From CAWDAQ01 sp963800325 (GTDB lineage: Bacteria; Actinomycetota; Actinomycetes; Actinomycetales; Dermatophilaceae): a DNA stretch of 64,000 bases. Within the stretch, counting starts at the first letter, position 1. Every line of letters starts with the position of its first letter. A program made the position numbers and the translations under genes. Below the pieces are notes generated by a model. It made no database searches. It was not told the DNA's origin and saw nothing but the letters and a program-made list of their open reading frames with translations. The DNA is taken from positions 186,001 through 250,000 of the forward strand of contig CAWDAQ010000002.1 of NCBI GenBank assembly GCA_963800325.1, given 5' to 3'. Below are positions 34,933 to 43,444 of the stretch, piece by piece.

Positions 34933-35457
34933 TCAGCACCGACGAAGTCGCGTGCCCCCCCCTTCTCGGCATGGACCAGCCACACCGGTGTGCCCGAGGC
35001 GGCCAGTCGTGCCGCGACGTCCGGGTCCGAAGCGATGTGGCCGAGGTACGCGCTGCTGACCCCTCTGCGACGCTCGGACGACGGCCCGGAAGAACCTCGC
35101 CTCGTCCTCCGTGGTCAGGCTGATGCCGAGCAGCACCGCGGGGCCCCGGAAGTGCCCGGCCAGCACCATCTCCAGCGCCACCGTGGCGCCGTGCGAGAAG
35201 CCCGCGACGACGTCGCAGTCGTACGCCTCGGCCAGCTGGCCCGCCGTGCGGGCGAGTCCGGGCACGGACACGTCCCCGGACAGCGGCGCGCCCGCCATGC
35301 CCGGCAGCGTGGTGGCCACGAGTCGGACGCCGGACAGTGCGGGCTGCTCCATCACGAGGCCGTAGGACCGCGCCGCGTCGGCCCCTCCGGGGAGCAGCAG
35401 GACCGATCGGTCCGCATCCGGTTCTCCCGCGGTGAGCAGCTCCCACGGCTCCCTCAT
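34933..35457 (-). pseudogene. Alpha/beta hydrolase, frameshifted and truncated
   Basis: The start MREPWELLTAGEP and body (SVLLLPGGADAARSYGLV; CDVVAGFSHGATVALEMVLA with the G-x-S-x-G nucleophile elbow) are a normal alpha/beta hydrolase. After RASQR the frame is lost at a run of four G (plus-strand C at 35060-35063). Similarity resumes in another frame with VSSAYLGHIASDPDVAAR and GTPVWLVHAEKGG, then ends near a run of eight G (plus-strand 34965-34972). The C-terminal histidine region is missing. Its ATG overlaps the stop of the upstream membrane-protein gene. Confidence 0.7.
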
Positions 35458-36116
35458 GGCCCCCTCCGGCGGCCGCCCGGTGCGAGCCTGCCCGCGAGAG
35501 CCCGGGCACGGGTGACGAGCAGGGCGAGGACGACCCCGGCGAGCAGCGCGACGGAGGCCCAGGACGTCCCCGACTTGGCGGCCGACGCGAGCCCGAGGAG
35601 CCCGTCGGTGGGCCCGCGCCCGGGATACGCGGCGAGCGCGAGCCACGCGCAGGCGTTCTCGACGTAGTCGAAGGCGCTCGCGAGAAGCGGCAGAGCGGCC
35701 AGTGCCGCGAGGTTGGCGCGGTGCGGGGCGAGGAGCCGCAGGCCGAGGGCCAGGCACGACGCGAGGAACAGGGCGAAGACCGCGGGGTAGGCCAGGTCGG
35801 CCAGCTGCAGAGCCCGGTAGGACCCCCGCCCGGCCGGGCCGCAGGCGTCGAGGAAGGCGTGGACGTCCCCCGCGCTCGAGGTGAACCGGACGTCGGGCGC
35901 GGGCTGCCCGCAGGCCGAGGCGACGGTGGGGATCGCGAACGCCGCGGTGGTGCCGAAGAGCAGGACGGCGAAGGCGGCGTAGAGCGTCCCGGTGGCGAGG
36001 ACGACCCGCCAGGACGCGAGCCGAGCCACCGCGCGGGCGAGCGCGGGGACGACGCCCCTGCCCTCCGGTGGGTAGGGGAGGGACGGCGGCGGTGCCGAGG
36101 TGGCGTCGGTGCCCAT
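35454..36116 (-). CDS. Hypothetical four-helix membrane protein
   Basis: A 220-residue protein with about four to five hydrophobic segments (VLATGTLYAAFAVLLFG, AVFALFLASCLALGLRL, NLAALAALPLLASAFDYV, SWASVALLAGVVLALLV). Between TM1 and TM2 is a predicted external loop with two cysteines (ASACGQPAP, LDACGPAG). No family is recognised with confidence. The start at 36116 is preferred over an in-frame upstream ATG. Its stop overlaps the hydrolase remnant start by 4 bp, so the two were once coupled. Confidence 0.7.
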   Translation of the reverse strand: MGTDATSAPPPSLPYPPEGRGVVPALARAVARLASWRVVLATGTLYAAFAVLLFGTTAAFAIPTVASACGQPAPDVRFTSSAGDVHAFLDACGPAGRGSYRALQLADLAYPAVFALFLASCLALGLRLLAPHRANLAALAALPLLASAFDYVENACAWLALAAYPGRGPTDGLLGLASAAKSGTSWASVALLAGVVLALLVTRARALAGRLAPGGRRRGP

Positions 36117-36262
36117 GGCCCCTCCTCCCCGGGTCCTGCCCGACGGCACGACGCTACTCCCGTCCGGGCTGCCTCAGGTGGGCGCGTCGACCCCGTTCTG
36201 CGCGCCCCGGCCCGCGGCCGGGGGAGGAGGTCCGCCGTCGGGTTCTCGACTCACCCGCAGGG

Positions 36263-37072
36263 TCACGGGTGGCGGTCACCGAAGAGCGCGTCGACGTCCG
36301 GGAGCCGGTCGAACGCGGAGAAGGTCCCCTCGTCGAGGATCTCCTCGGCGGCCTGCAGGAACGCGCCCCACGCGGTGCGCGCGAGGGTTCCTCCCACGCT
36401 GATCCGTCGCACGCCCAACCGGGCCACCTCCGTGACGGTGGTGAACGGAGAGTTGACGAGCAGGTTCACCGGCTTGGGTGCCACCGCGGCGACGATCGCG
36501 GCGACGTCCTCGACCGTGTCGACCCGGGGGGCGTAGAGGCAGTCGGCCCCCGCCTCGGCGTACGCACGGAGCCGTCGGATCGTCTCGTCGATGTCGGGTC
36601 GCCCGACGACGAACCCCTCGGACCGACCGGTGAGCACGATCCCGGTCCGGCTCTCGTCGATCGCCTGGCGCGCGGCGGCGACCCGCTCGACGGCGAGGTC
36701 GAAGGGCAGCAGCGGGGCGGACTCCTCGCCCGAGGCGTCCTCGATCGAGAGGCCGGCGATCCCCGTCGCCGCCGCCCGCTTCACGTTCGCCGCGACGTGG
36801 GCGGGACGCGTCGCGTAGCCGCCCTCGAAGTCGGCGTTCACCGGCACCTCGACCGCCTCCGCCACGACGCTCAGGTGCGTCAGCGCCTCCTCGAGCGTCA
36901 CACCCCGGTCCGGTCGCCCCAAGGACCACGCCAGCCCGGCGCTGGTCGTGGCGAGCGCCTTGAAGCCCATCTGCTCCAGGGCACGCGCGCTCCCCACGTC
37001 CCACGGGTTGGCCATGACGAAGCAGCCCGAGGAGTGCAGGCGGTGGAACTCGGCGATCGGATCCTCGTGCAC
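36263..37072 (-). CDS. Isocitrate lyase/PEP mutase family protein
   Basis: A 269-residue TIM-barrel enzyme of the phosphoenolpyruvate mutase/isocitrate lyase family. CFVMANPWDVGSARALEQMG, VPVNADFEGGYA with metal-binding acids, and LSIEDASGE are family marks. The catalytic cysteine loop of true isocitrate lyases (KKCGH) is absent, which fits the oxaloacetate/PEP-mutase-like branch. The substrate is unknown. GTG 37072 is preceded by a GGAGGGG Shine-Dalgarno; a TAGAGT -10 lies near 37110 on this strand. Confidence 0.88.
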   Translation of the reverse strand: MHEDPIAEFHRLHSSGCFVMANPWDVGSARALEQMGFKALATTSAGLAWSLGRPDRGVTLEEALTHLSVVAEAVEVPVNADFEGGYATRPAHVAANVKRAAATGIAGLSIEDASGEESAPLLPFDLAVERVAAARQAIDESRTGIVLTGRSEGFVVGRPDIDETIRRLRAYAEAGADCLYAPRVDTVEDVAAIVAAVAPKPVNLLVNSPFTTVTEVARLGVRRISVGGTLARTAWGAFLQAAEEILDEGTFSAFDRLPDVDALFGDRHP

Positions 37073-37125
37073 GGCCCCTCCCCCTCGTCGGCGCACTGCG
37101 AGAACTGCACTCTAGACCCGTCGGT

Positions 37126-37884
37126 TCACTCTCGGGGGCTCCCGTGGTCGGGGCTGTCGAGCCAGTCGTCGAAGCTCGTCGTGCCCTCGAGCCGGGGGCC
37201 GGCCCCGCGGAGGCAGCCGGAGGCCAGGCCTCTCCCGTAGGCGCCCGGGAGCCTGACCTCGAGGACGCGTCTGCGCACGCCGTCGTGGGCGAGCTGGCGG
37301 CGGGCGAGGTCGGCGAGCCGTTCGTCGCGGGGGCCCACGAGGTCGGTGGCGCGCCCGACCGGCCCGCCCTCGGCGACGGTCACGAGGTGGTCGCCGACCT
37401 CGCGGGCGGCCACCGGCCGCACGGGCATCGTCGGCAGGAGGGCGACCGGGCCCTTCGTGCTCGAGAGGAGCTGACCGGCGAACTCGTGGAACTGCGCGGC
37501 CCGCGCGATCGTCGACGGCACTCGGCCGGACGCGACCGCGGCCTCCTGCGCCAGCTTGGCGGCGTAGTAGGAGGCGTCGACGGCGTCGATGCCGACGATG
37601 GAGAGCACGACGTGGTGGCCGACGCCGGCCTCCTCCTCGGCGCGGAGCAGGTGGCGGGTGGCGGTCTCGAAGAACCTCCTCGCCCTCCGGCCCGAGAGCG
37701 TGGACAGGTTGGTGACGTCGATGACGGCGTCGGCGCCCGCCAGCGCGTCGGGAAGGCCCGTCCCCGTGGTGACGTCCACCCCCTCGGCCCGGGCCAGGAC
37801 GGTGACCGCGTGCCCGCGGCTCCGGGCCGCGGCCACGGCGTGCCGGCCCACGGTGCCGGTCCCGCCGGCGACAGCGATCCTCAT
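37126..37884 (-). CDS. NAD(P)-binding atypical SDR (NmrA-like)
   Basis: A 252-residue Rossmann protein. MRIAVAGGTGTVGRHAVAAA is the GxxGxxG dinucleotide loop, and HHVVLSIVGIDAVDASYYAAK holds a YxxxK-like pair. It resembles NmrA/TMR-type atypical short-chain dehydrogenases, many of which are redox sensors or epimerase-like without known substrates. GGGGAGGA precedes the ATG. The C-terminal 30 residues are poorly conserved. Confidence 0.87.
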   Translation of the reverse strand: MRIAVAGGTGTVGRHAVAAARSRGHAVTVLARAEGVDVTTGTGLPDALAGADAVIDVTNLSTLSGRRARRFFETATRHLLRAEEEAGVGHHVVLSIVGIDAVDASYYAAKLAQEAAVASGRVPSTIARAAQFHEFAGQLLSSTKGPVALLPTMPVRPVAAREVGDHLVTVAEGGPVGRATDLVGPRDERLADLARRQLAHDGVRRRVLEVRLPGAYGRGLASGCLRGAGPRLEGTTSFDDWLDSPDHGSPRE

Positions 37885-37899
37885 TCGTCCTCCCCGGGG

Positions 37900-38661
37900 T
37901 CAGCGCGAGTACTGGGTCATCGGTCCGACCGGGGTGAACCCCAGCCGTCGGTAGAGGGGGACCCCGGCCCCGCTGGCGTCGAGGCACGCGTGCCTGGCGC
38001 CCGCGTCACGCGCGGAGCGCAGCGCGACCGCCGTCATCGACAGCCCCACACCTCGGCGGCGCCAGCGCGGGTCGGTGTTGACGAGGAACACGTACGCCTC
38101 GGCCGCGAACATCCGCGAGCCGCTGGTGCCCCGCACCACACCGTCGGTGTCGACGGCGGCGAAGATCCGCGGCCCCCCCGGCAGGGAGCGCAGGTACGCG
38201 GCGAGCTCGTCGACCGACAGCTCTCCCTCCGGCGCCGCCCGGCAGGCGGCGACGACCGCGTCCCGCAGCGGGACCGCGTCGGCGGGGTCGCCGGGCCCGC
38301 GCCGCACCGGGCGCAGGGCCAGTCCGGCGGGCAGCGCGAGGTCGGGGACGGCCGCCAGGTCCGGGCACACCATCGCCGTGACGTCCTTCGACGTCCACGA
38401 CCCGTCCCGGCGGAGGAGCTCGGTGCACCGGGGCGCCGCGGCGCGGACCCTGACCGTGCCGGCGGAGGCGCCCGGCAGGAGCGCGGCGAGCGTCGGGAGG
38501 GCGCGGTCGTCGAGGACCAGCAGCTGGGTGGGAGCCGCAACGTCCCGCGAGACCAGGCCGCGCACGCCCGGCTCGTCCACGCGCTCGGTCCCGGGAGCGT
38601 CGGCGGCCTCGCACCGCGCGTCGAAGGCAGTCGCGTAGGCGTCGACCACCGGATCAGGCAC
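37900..38661 (-). CDS. GNAT-family N-acetyltransferase
   Basis: A 253-residue protein with a C-terminal GNAT domain. RRRGVGLSMTAVALRSARD fits the acetyl-CoA R/Q-x-x-G-x-G/A loop, and ACLDASGAGVPLYRRLGF is the closing helix. The N-terminal about 120 residues resemble a degenerate second half seen in tandem-GNAT proteins. The target is unknown. The GTG start lies 6 nt after a TAGACT on this strand (leaderless). Confidence 0.87.
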   Translation of the reverse strand: MPDPVVDAYATAFDARCEAADAPGTERVDEPGVRGLVSRDVAAPTQLLVLDDRALPTLAALLPGASAGTVRVRAAAPRCTELLRRDGSWTSKDVTAMVCPDLAAVPDLALPAGLALRPVRRGPGDPADAVPLRDAVVAACRAAPEGELSVDELAAYLRSLPGGPRIFAAVDTDGVVRGTSGSRMFAAEAYVFLVNTDPRWRRRGVGLSMTAVALRSARDAGARHACLDASGAGVPLYRRLGFTPVGPMTQYSR

Positions 38662-38873
38662 CGGAGCAGTCTAGGGCGACCCGGCGAGGCCCCCGCGTCC
38701 TCGGGGGACGTCCTCGCCGCGGGGGAGGAGGGTGCCCGACACCGGTTCCGGCACCTCGGGAGGGGGGCGGCATGAGCACCTCGCGTGCGGGGTGACCGCG
38801 CCCGGCACCTGCCAGGACGCGCGAGGGCCGACGCCCCGGCGGTCGCCGGCGATCGTCTCGCCCGGTGCGCGGC

Positions 38874-39434
38874 TCACCGACCGGTGCCCGATCGCAGGCG
38901 CTTCCTGCGGACGGCGCTCCTCGCCGTGACCACGCTCAGGGCCGGCACGTCCTTGGCGACGGCGGCCCCGGCCCCGACGACCGAGCCCCGCCGGATCGTC
39001 GCCCCCGGCGTGATGGTCGCGGCCGCGCCGACCCACACGTCGTCCTCGATGACGATCGGGGCGTGGGTGATGAAGTCGAAGCGCTCCTCGGGCTCCACGG
39101 GGTGCCCGGCGGTGGTGAGGGTCACCCGGGGACCGATCATGACCCGGTCCCCGATGGTGATGCCGCCGAAGTCGAGGAGGAAGCACCCCTGGTTGACGAA
39201 CACCCGCTCCCCGAACGAGGCGCCCAGCCCGTGGTCGCAGTAGAACGGCGGCAGCACGGTCAGCGACTCGGGCACCGGCCCGCCGAAGATCTCGGCGAGC
39301 AGCGCCCGGCGGCCGGTCAGGTCCTCGAACGGGAGCGCGTTGAGCCGCGCCGTCAGGCCCGTGACGACCTGCACGCGCTCGGCGAACGCCCGGGACTCCG
39401 GCGTCCGGGTGGGCAGCCGCTGCTCGTCGCGCAT
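38874..39434 (-). CDS. Sugar O-acetyltransferase (maltose/NodL-type hexapeptide repeat)
   Basis: A 186-residue left-handed beta-helix acetyltransferase. The N-terminal helical cap contains FAERVQVVTGLTARLNAL, FYCDHGLGASFGERVFVNQG leads the hexapeptide repeats, and TTAGHPVEPEER holds the catalytic histidine. It transfers acetyl from acetyl-CoA to a sugar hydroxyl; the acceptor is not readable. The expected final GNPARV-like turn is instead VVTARSAVRRKRL, so the last 20 residues may be altered. It diverges from the ArsR-VOC pair across a 60-bp gap. Confidence 0.87.
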   Translation of the reverse strand: MRDEQRLPTRTPESRAFAERVQVVTGLTARLNALPFEDLTGRRALLAEIFGGPVPESLTVLPPFYCDHGLGASFGERVFVNQGCFLLDFGGITIGDRVMIGPRVTLTTAGHPVEPEERFDFITHAPIVIEDDVWVGAAATITPGATIRRGSVVGAGAAVAKDVPALSVVTARSAVRRKRLRSGTGR

Positions 39435-39477
39435 GCACCGATGCTGCCACCCCGGCCCGGGGGAGGCGGCCGGTCTT

Positions 39478-39503
39478 GATATGCAAGTGGCTACTTGCGT
39501 ATC
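39478..39503. promoter_or_regulatory. Palindromic operator for the adjacent ArsR-family regulator
   Basis: A 26-bp inverted repeat has arms GATATGCAAGTGG and CTACTTGCGTATC, matching at 11 of 13 positions. It ends one base before the GTG at 39504. Size, symmetry and AT-rich ends fit an ArsR-type dimer site, so the regulator probably represses itself and the VOC gene. Confidence 0.8.
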
Positions 39504-39797
39504 GTGCCGTTCGTGCCGGACCTCTTCCAAGCCCTCGACGACCGGACCCGACGTCTCGTCCTCGACGAGCTCGCGGCCAGGGACGGCCAGAGCCTGTTCG
39601 AGATCTGCTCGGTGCTCGCCGGGCGCCACGGGATCGGCTCGAGCCGGCAGGCGATCTCCCAGCACCTGGCCGTCCTCGAGGAGGCCGGCCTGGTGTCCAC
39701 CCGGCGCCAGGGCCGCACCAAGCTCCACCACTTCGACCCCACACCACTGGCGGCCATCGCGCGGCGCTGGCCCACCCCCCGAGAGGACCACCCATGA
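39504..39797 (+). CDS. ArsR/SmtB-family winged-helix repressor
   Basis: A 97-residue regulator. VPDLFQALDDRTRRLVLDEL opens the winged helix, the recognition helix is SRQAISQHLAVLEEAGLV, and the wing STRRQGRTKLHHFDP follows. No clear metal-binding cysteine motif is present, so it is more like non-metal ArsR repressors. Possible starts are TTG 39495 (inside the palindrome), GTG 39504 and GTG 39513. It overlaps the VOC gene by 4 bp (ATGA), so the two are co-expressed. Confidence 0.88.
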   Translation: MPFVPDLFQALDDRTRRLVLDELAARDGQSLFEICSVLAGRHGIGSSRQAISQHLAVLEEAGLVSTRRQGRTKLHHFDPTPLAAIARRWPTPREDHP

Positions 39798-40192
39798 GGA
39801 TCCAGCTGACGAGCATCTACGTCGACGACCAGCGCAGGGCGCTCGACTTCTACACCGACGTGCTCGGGTTCACGGTGCACCACGACGTCCCCCTCGGCGA
39901 GCACGCCTGGCTCACCGTCGTCCCGCCCGGCTCCCCGGACGGCCCCGAGCTCCTTCTGGAGCCCGCGGAGCACCCCGCCGTCAGGCCGTACCGCGACGCC
40001 CTCGTGGCCGACGGGATCCCGCTGGCGCAGTTCGCCGTCGACGACGTGGAGGCCGAGCACGAGCGGCTGACCGCCCTGGGCGTGACCTTCACCCAGCCGC
40101 CCACCGACGTCGGCCCCGCGGTCATCGCCGTGTTCGACGACACCTGCGGGAACCTCATCCAGCTCATCGCCGACACGGCGCCCGCCGGCTGA
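39794..40192 (+). CDS. VOC family (glyoxalase/bleomycin-resistance-like) protein
   Basis: A 132-residue two-module betaalphabetabetabeta protein. IQLTSIYVDDQRRALDFYTD and TVVPPGSPDGPELLLEP form the first half, and AVIAVFDDTCGNLIQLI the second, with the usual glutamate replaced near NLIQL. It may bind or modify a small molecule that the ArsR partner senses (inference from the coupled pair and shared operator). The substrate is unknown. Confidence 0.88.
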   Translation: MRIQLTSIYVDDQRRALDFYTDVLGFTVHHDVPLGEHAWLTVVPPGSPDGPELLLEPAEHPAVRPYRDALVADGIPLAQFAVDDVEAEHERLTALGVTFTQPPTDVGPAVIAVFDDTCGNLIQLIADTAPAG

Positions 40193-40232
40193 CCGGCGCG
40201 TCCCACGGCGCGCCGCCCGTAGAGTCCGTTCC

Positions 40233-40640
40233 GTGAGCGCTCTGGAGGAGGTCTACGGACGGTACCTGACGGCACTGAACGACCGGCGGCTGGGCGATCT
40301 TGACCAGTTCGTCCACGACGAGGTCATCTACAACGACCGGACGATGAGCCGGACGCAGTACGCGGCGATGATCGCCGACGACGTGCGCCGGATCCCCGAC
40401 CTGCGATTCGACGCGCGGATCGTCGTCGCGAGCGAGGACGTGCTCGCCTGTCGGCTGTGGTTCGACTGCCGGGCCCGGTTCGAGTTCGCGGGGGTCGAGC
40501 CGGGTGGGGGAGCGGTGGCGTTCGCGGAGCACGTGTTCTACCGCTTCCGGGACGGCCGCATCGAGCGCGTGTGGTCCCTCGTGGACCTCGACGCGGTCCG
40601 CGACCAGGCAGGGCGGCCCGGCCCGCCGGCGGTCGGGTGA
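40233..40640 (+). CDS. SnoaL-like / NTF2-fold ester cyclase-type protein
   Basis: A 135-residue NTF2-fold protein. RYLTALNDRRLGDLDQFVHD, MSRTQYAAMIADDVRRIPDL and AFAEHVFYRFRDGRIERVWS match the SnoaL-like polyketide-cyclase/ester-cyclase group. The substrate is unknown and no polyketide genes are near. TAGAGT at 40220-40225 puts GTG 40233 in leaderless position. Confidence 0.85.
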   Translation: MSALEEVYGRYLTALNDRRLGDLDQFVHDEVIYNDRTMSRTQYAAMIADDVRRIPDLRFDARIVVASEDVLACRLWFDCRARFEFAGVEPGGGAVAFAEHVFYRFRDGRIERVWSLVDLDAVRDQAGRPGPPAVG

Positions 40641-40649
40641 GCGGCTCGC

Positions 40650-41555
40650 TCAGGACCCGTTCGTCCCCGGGTCGGTGAGCACGTCCCGCCAGGAGTGCTG
40701 CGGCTCGAACCCGAGCAGCTCACGCGCCTTGTCGATGGCGTAGAACGTCTCGTCGCGGCCCATCTCGCGGCGCACCTCCACGCCGTCGTAGAACCGCTCC
40801 CGGACCTGCTCGGTCGTCGCGGCGACGGACATGTCGGCGCCCGCGACGTTGAAGACCTCGTAGCCGAGGCCGTCGGTCGCCAGGCAGCGCCGGACCATCT
40901 GGCCGAGGTCGCGTGTGTCGATGTAGGCGAACACGTTCCGACGGCGCAGGCTCGGGTCCTCGAGGAAGGCCGGGAACATCTCGGCGTACTCGTGCGGCTC
41001 GATGACGTTGTTGATCCGCAGGCCGTAGACGTCGGCGCCGGTGCGCGCCTGGAACGAGCGTGCCGTCACCTCGCCCGCCACCTTCGACATCGCGTAGGAG
41101 TCCTCGGGAACCGTCGGGTGCTCCTCGTCGACCGGGACGTACCGCGGCCGCCGCTCGCCCTGGGCGAAGCAGATCCCGTAGGTCGTCTCGGACGAGGCGA
41201 AGACGACCTTGCCGACACCCAGCCGGGTGGCGGCCTCGAGGACGTTGTACGTGCTGAGCACGTTCGTCGCGTAGGTCGTCGCGTCGGGGGCGAGCAGGAT
41301 CCGCGGGATCGCGGCGAAGTGCACGACCGCGTCGTACTCCGGCTTGGCGTCCCGGTCCAGCTCGTCCATCGACGCGAGCCCGGCCAGGGCGGAGTACGTC
41401 TCGCCCGCGTCGGTGAGGTCGACCCGCAGGTCGGACACCCCCGGGTGACCCAGCGGGACGAGGTCGGCGTTCGTGACGTCGTGACCCTGCTCGGCGAGGT
41501 ACGGCGCCACGTGCCTGCCGGCCTTGCCACTGCCTCCGGTGAAGAAGATGCGCAT
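40650..41555 (-). CDS. NAD-dependent epimerase/dehydratase (extended SDR)
   Basis: A 301-residue extended short-chain dehydrogenase. MRIFFTGGSGKAGRHVAPYL is the NAD loop, VVHFAAIPRILLAPD the second strand, VVFASSETTYGI supplies the serine/threonine, and YAMSK the catalytic Tyr-x-x-x-Lys. It resembles uronate dehydrogenase/sugar epimerase proteins. The specific sugar is not readable. It converges with the SnoaL gene, with 9 bp between stops. Confidence 0.88.
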   Translation of the reverse strand: MRIFFTGGSGKAGRHVAPYLAEQGHDVTNADLVPLGHPGVSDLRVDLTDAGETYSALAGLASMDELDRDAKPEYDAVVHFAAIPRILLAPDATTYATNVLSTYNVLEAATRLGVGKVVFASSETTYGICFAQGERRPRYVPVDEEHPTVPEDSYAMSKVAGEVTARSFQARTGADVYGLRINNVIEPHEYAEMFPAFLEDPSLRRRNVFAYIDTRDLGQMVRRCLATDGLGYEVFNVAGADMSVAATTEQVRERFYDGVEVRREMGRDETFYAIDKARELLGFEPQHSWRDVLTDPGTNGS

Positions 41556-41604
41556 GGTTCACCCAACCACCCGACCCGTCGGGAACTTCCCGCGCCCCGT
41601 GTCC

Positions 41605-41669
41605 ACGGGTCACGGCGTCAGGTCGCGGCGACGGGTCACGGCGACGAGTCACGGCGATGAGTCCTGCGC
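41605..41669. repeat. About five degenerate copies of a 13-bp unit
   Basis: The unit ACGGGTCACGGCG occurs at 41605-41617 and 41631-41643, with variants at 41618-41630, 41644-41656 and 41657-41669. It lies in the space between divergent SDR and hydrolase genes and may affect their promoters. Confidence 0.8.
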
Positions 41670-41690
41670 GGGGCCGTGGTCGGTACGGAC

Positions 41691-42590
41691 ATGAGCGAGA
41701 ACCGCGAGCCCTGCCACGTCGCCGTCCCGGGGGCGACCATCGCCTACTTCGTCCGCGGCGACGCCGACCCCGACCGGCGGACTCGCCCGCTGCTGCTGGT
41801 CGGGTCCCCCATGGACAGCACGGGCTTCACGGGCCTCGCGGGCCACGTGCCGGCCCGTGTCGTCGTCACCGTCGACCCCCGCAACACCGGCGCGAGCCGC
41901 CGGGAGGACCCGACGGCCCCGGTGACGCCGGCGCAGCACGCCGCCGACCTCCGTGCGGTGATCGAGGACCTCGGCGCCGGGTCGGTCGACGTCTTCGCGA
42001 CCTCGGGCGGGGCCGTCAACGCGCTCGCCCTGGTCGCCGACCACCCGGAGCTGGTGCGCGTCCTCGTCGCCCACGAGCCCCCGGCCGCGGCCCACCTGCC
42101 CGACGCCGAGCGGGTGGCGGCCGCCGGCGCGGACATCGTCGCGGCGTACGAGCGGTCCGGTAGGGGACCGGCGATGGCGAGGTTCATCGCGCTCGTCATG
42201 CACCGCGGTGAGGTCACCGACGACTACCTGGCCCGCCCGGCACCGGACCCCGCGCAGTTCGGGCTGCCCGCCGAGGACGACGGCGGCCGCGGTGACCCCC
42301 TCATCGCGAACCTGAGCGGCGGCGGCATCGAGACCGTCCTCGACGTCGCGGCCCTGCGCGCCGCGTCGACCCGGATCGTCATCGGGGTCGGCGAGGAGTC
42401 CGGCGGGCCGGCGGACGGGGAGATCGCCGCCCGGTCGGCGTACGCCGTCGCCGCCGCGCTCGGGACCGACCCCGTGCTCTTCCCCGGGGGCCACGACGGC
42501 TTCCGCGGCGGGCAGCCGGGTCAGCACGGCAGGTCCGAGGAGTTCGCCGTCACCCTCGCCCGCGTCCTGGCCGGGACGACCGCCGCGTGA
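41691..42590 (+). CDS. Alpha/beta hydrolase
   Basis: A 299-residue hydrolase. PLLLVGSPMDSTGFTGLAGH contains the oxyanion strand, VDVFATSGGAVNALALVADH holds the nucleophile elbow in the form T-S-G-G-A, and FPGGHDGFRGGQPGQH carries the C-terminal histidine. It is similar to epoxide-hydrolase/esterase-type proteins; the substrate is unknown. An upstream in-frame GTG (41676) is an alternative start. Confidence 0.85.
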   Translation: MSENREPCHVAVPGATIAYFVRGDADPDRRTRPLLLVGSPMDSTGFTGLAGHVPARVVVTVDPRNTGASRREDPTAPVTPAQHAADLRAVIEDLGAGSVDVFATSGGAVNALALVADHPELVRVLVAHEPPAAAHLPDAERVAAAGADIVAAYERSGRGPAMARFIALVMHRGEVTDDYLARPAPDPAQFGLPAEDDGGRGDPLIANLSGGGIETVLDVAALRAASTRIVIGVGEESGGPADGEIAARSAYAVAAALGTDPVLFPGGHDGFRGGQPGQHGRSEEFAVTLARVLAGTTAA

Positions 42591-42652
42591 GCGAGGACCC
42601 CCACGAGCGGTGGTACCTCCGGGCCGTCCGCGGCAACCGGGCGCGGACCGGC

Positions 42653-43444
42653 CTACAGCGTGACGGCGACGAGCGTCCCGTTCCCGGCGGAGGGGTCGAA
42701 GCCCTCACCCCAGGTGTTGGCCGTGACGTAGAGGACGCCGTCCCCGAGGGCGCAGGCGAAGGCCCCGCGGTCCAGCTGCACGGTCCGGCGGCGCGCACCG
42801 CCCGCCGCGATCTCGACGCACTGCCCGGTCGCCACGTCGGCGTACCAGACCGTGCCCTCCGGGGTGACGCAGATGCCGTCGGGGTGGTGACCCGGGGTCT
42901 GCGCCCACGGCCGTCCTCGGTCGAGGGTGCCGCCCGGTCCGACGTCGAAGGCGGTGATGCGCTCGCCGTAGGACTCGGCGACGAGCAGGGTGTCGCCGAG
43001 GAGCGCCATGCCGTTGGGGAACATCACGCCGGTGGCGGCCTCGTGCGCCCGTCCGGGCCCGGTCACCGCGGCGACGACGCCGGGTCGGGGCTCCTCGCCG
43101 TCCATGAAGTCGAAGCCGACGGAGTTGACGTACACCGTCCCGTCGCGGCCGACCGTGATGTCGTTGAAGTCGTGCGGGGCCACCCCGGACAGGTCCGCGT
43201 ACGGGACCAGCACGCCGCCGTCGAGCACCCGCAGCTCCCTGCCGTGGACGACGAGCAGCCGCCCGTCCGGGAGGAAGTCGATGCACATCGGGAACGAGGA
43301 CCCGGTGGCGACGACCTCGTCGACGCCGTCGGGGGAGACGGCGTGGACCCGACCCGCCGCCCAGTCGGAGAAGTACAGCCGTCCGTCGTGCCAGCGCGGT
43401 GACTCGGGGAACCCCAGTCCGCCGACGAGGATGCGTGTGTCCAT
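42653..43444 (-). CDS. SMP-30/gluconolactonase/LRE family protein
   Basis: A 263-residue six-bladed beta-propeller hydrolase. LGFPESPRWHDGRLYFSDW has the metal-binding glutamate, DLSGVAPHDFNDITVGRDG the asparagine, and GHHPDGICVTPEGTVWYADV the catalytic aspartate. Such enzymes open sugar lactones using a divalent metal. The gluconolactonase activity is an inference from family. Confidence 0.9.
   Translation of the reverse strand: MDTRILVGGLGFPESPRWHDGRLYFSDWAAGRVHAVSPDGVDEVVATGSSFPMCIDFLPDGRLLVVHGRELRVLDGGVLVPYADLSGVAPHDFNDITVGRDGTVYVNSVGFDFMDGEEPRPGVVAAVTGPGRAHEAATGVMFPNGMALLGDTLLVAESYGERITAFDVGPGGTLDRGRPWAQTPGHHPDGICVTPEGTVWYADVATGQCVEIAAGGARRRTVQLDRGAFACALGDGVLYVTANTWGEGFDPSAGNGTLVAVTL

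Noticed and set aside
34386..34985. Minus-strand frame starting MWLVHAEKGG as a separate gene
   Set aside because: Its first residues are the displaced C-terminal part of the hydrolase, and the rest runs through tandem repeats and the exonuclease start.
38732..38929. 65-codon frame between GNAT and acetyltransferase genes
   Set aside because: No ribosome site and no protein-like composition; overlaps the acetyltransferase 3' end.
42587..42652. Possible small gene starting VSEDPHERWYLRAV after the hydrolase
   Set aside because: The start looks protein-like, but the frame enters the antisense of the SMP-30 gene after about 22 codons; at most a short remnant.
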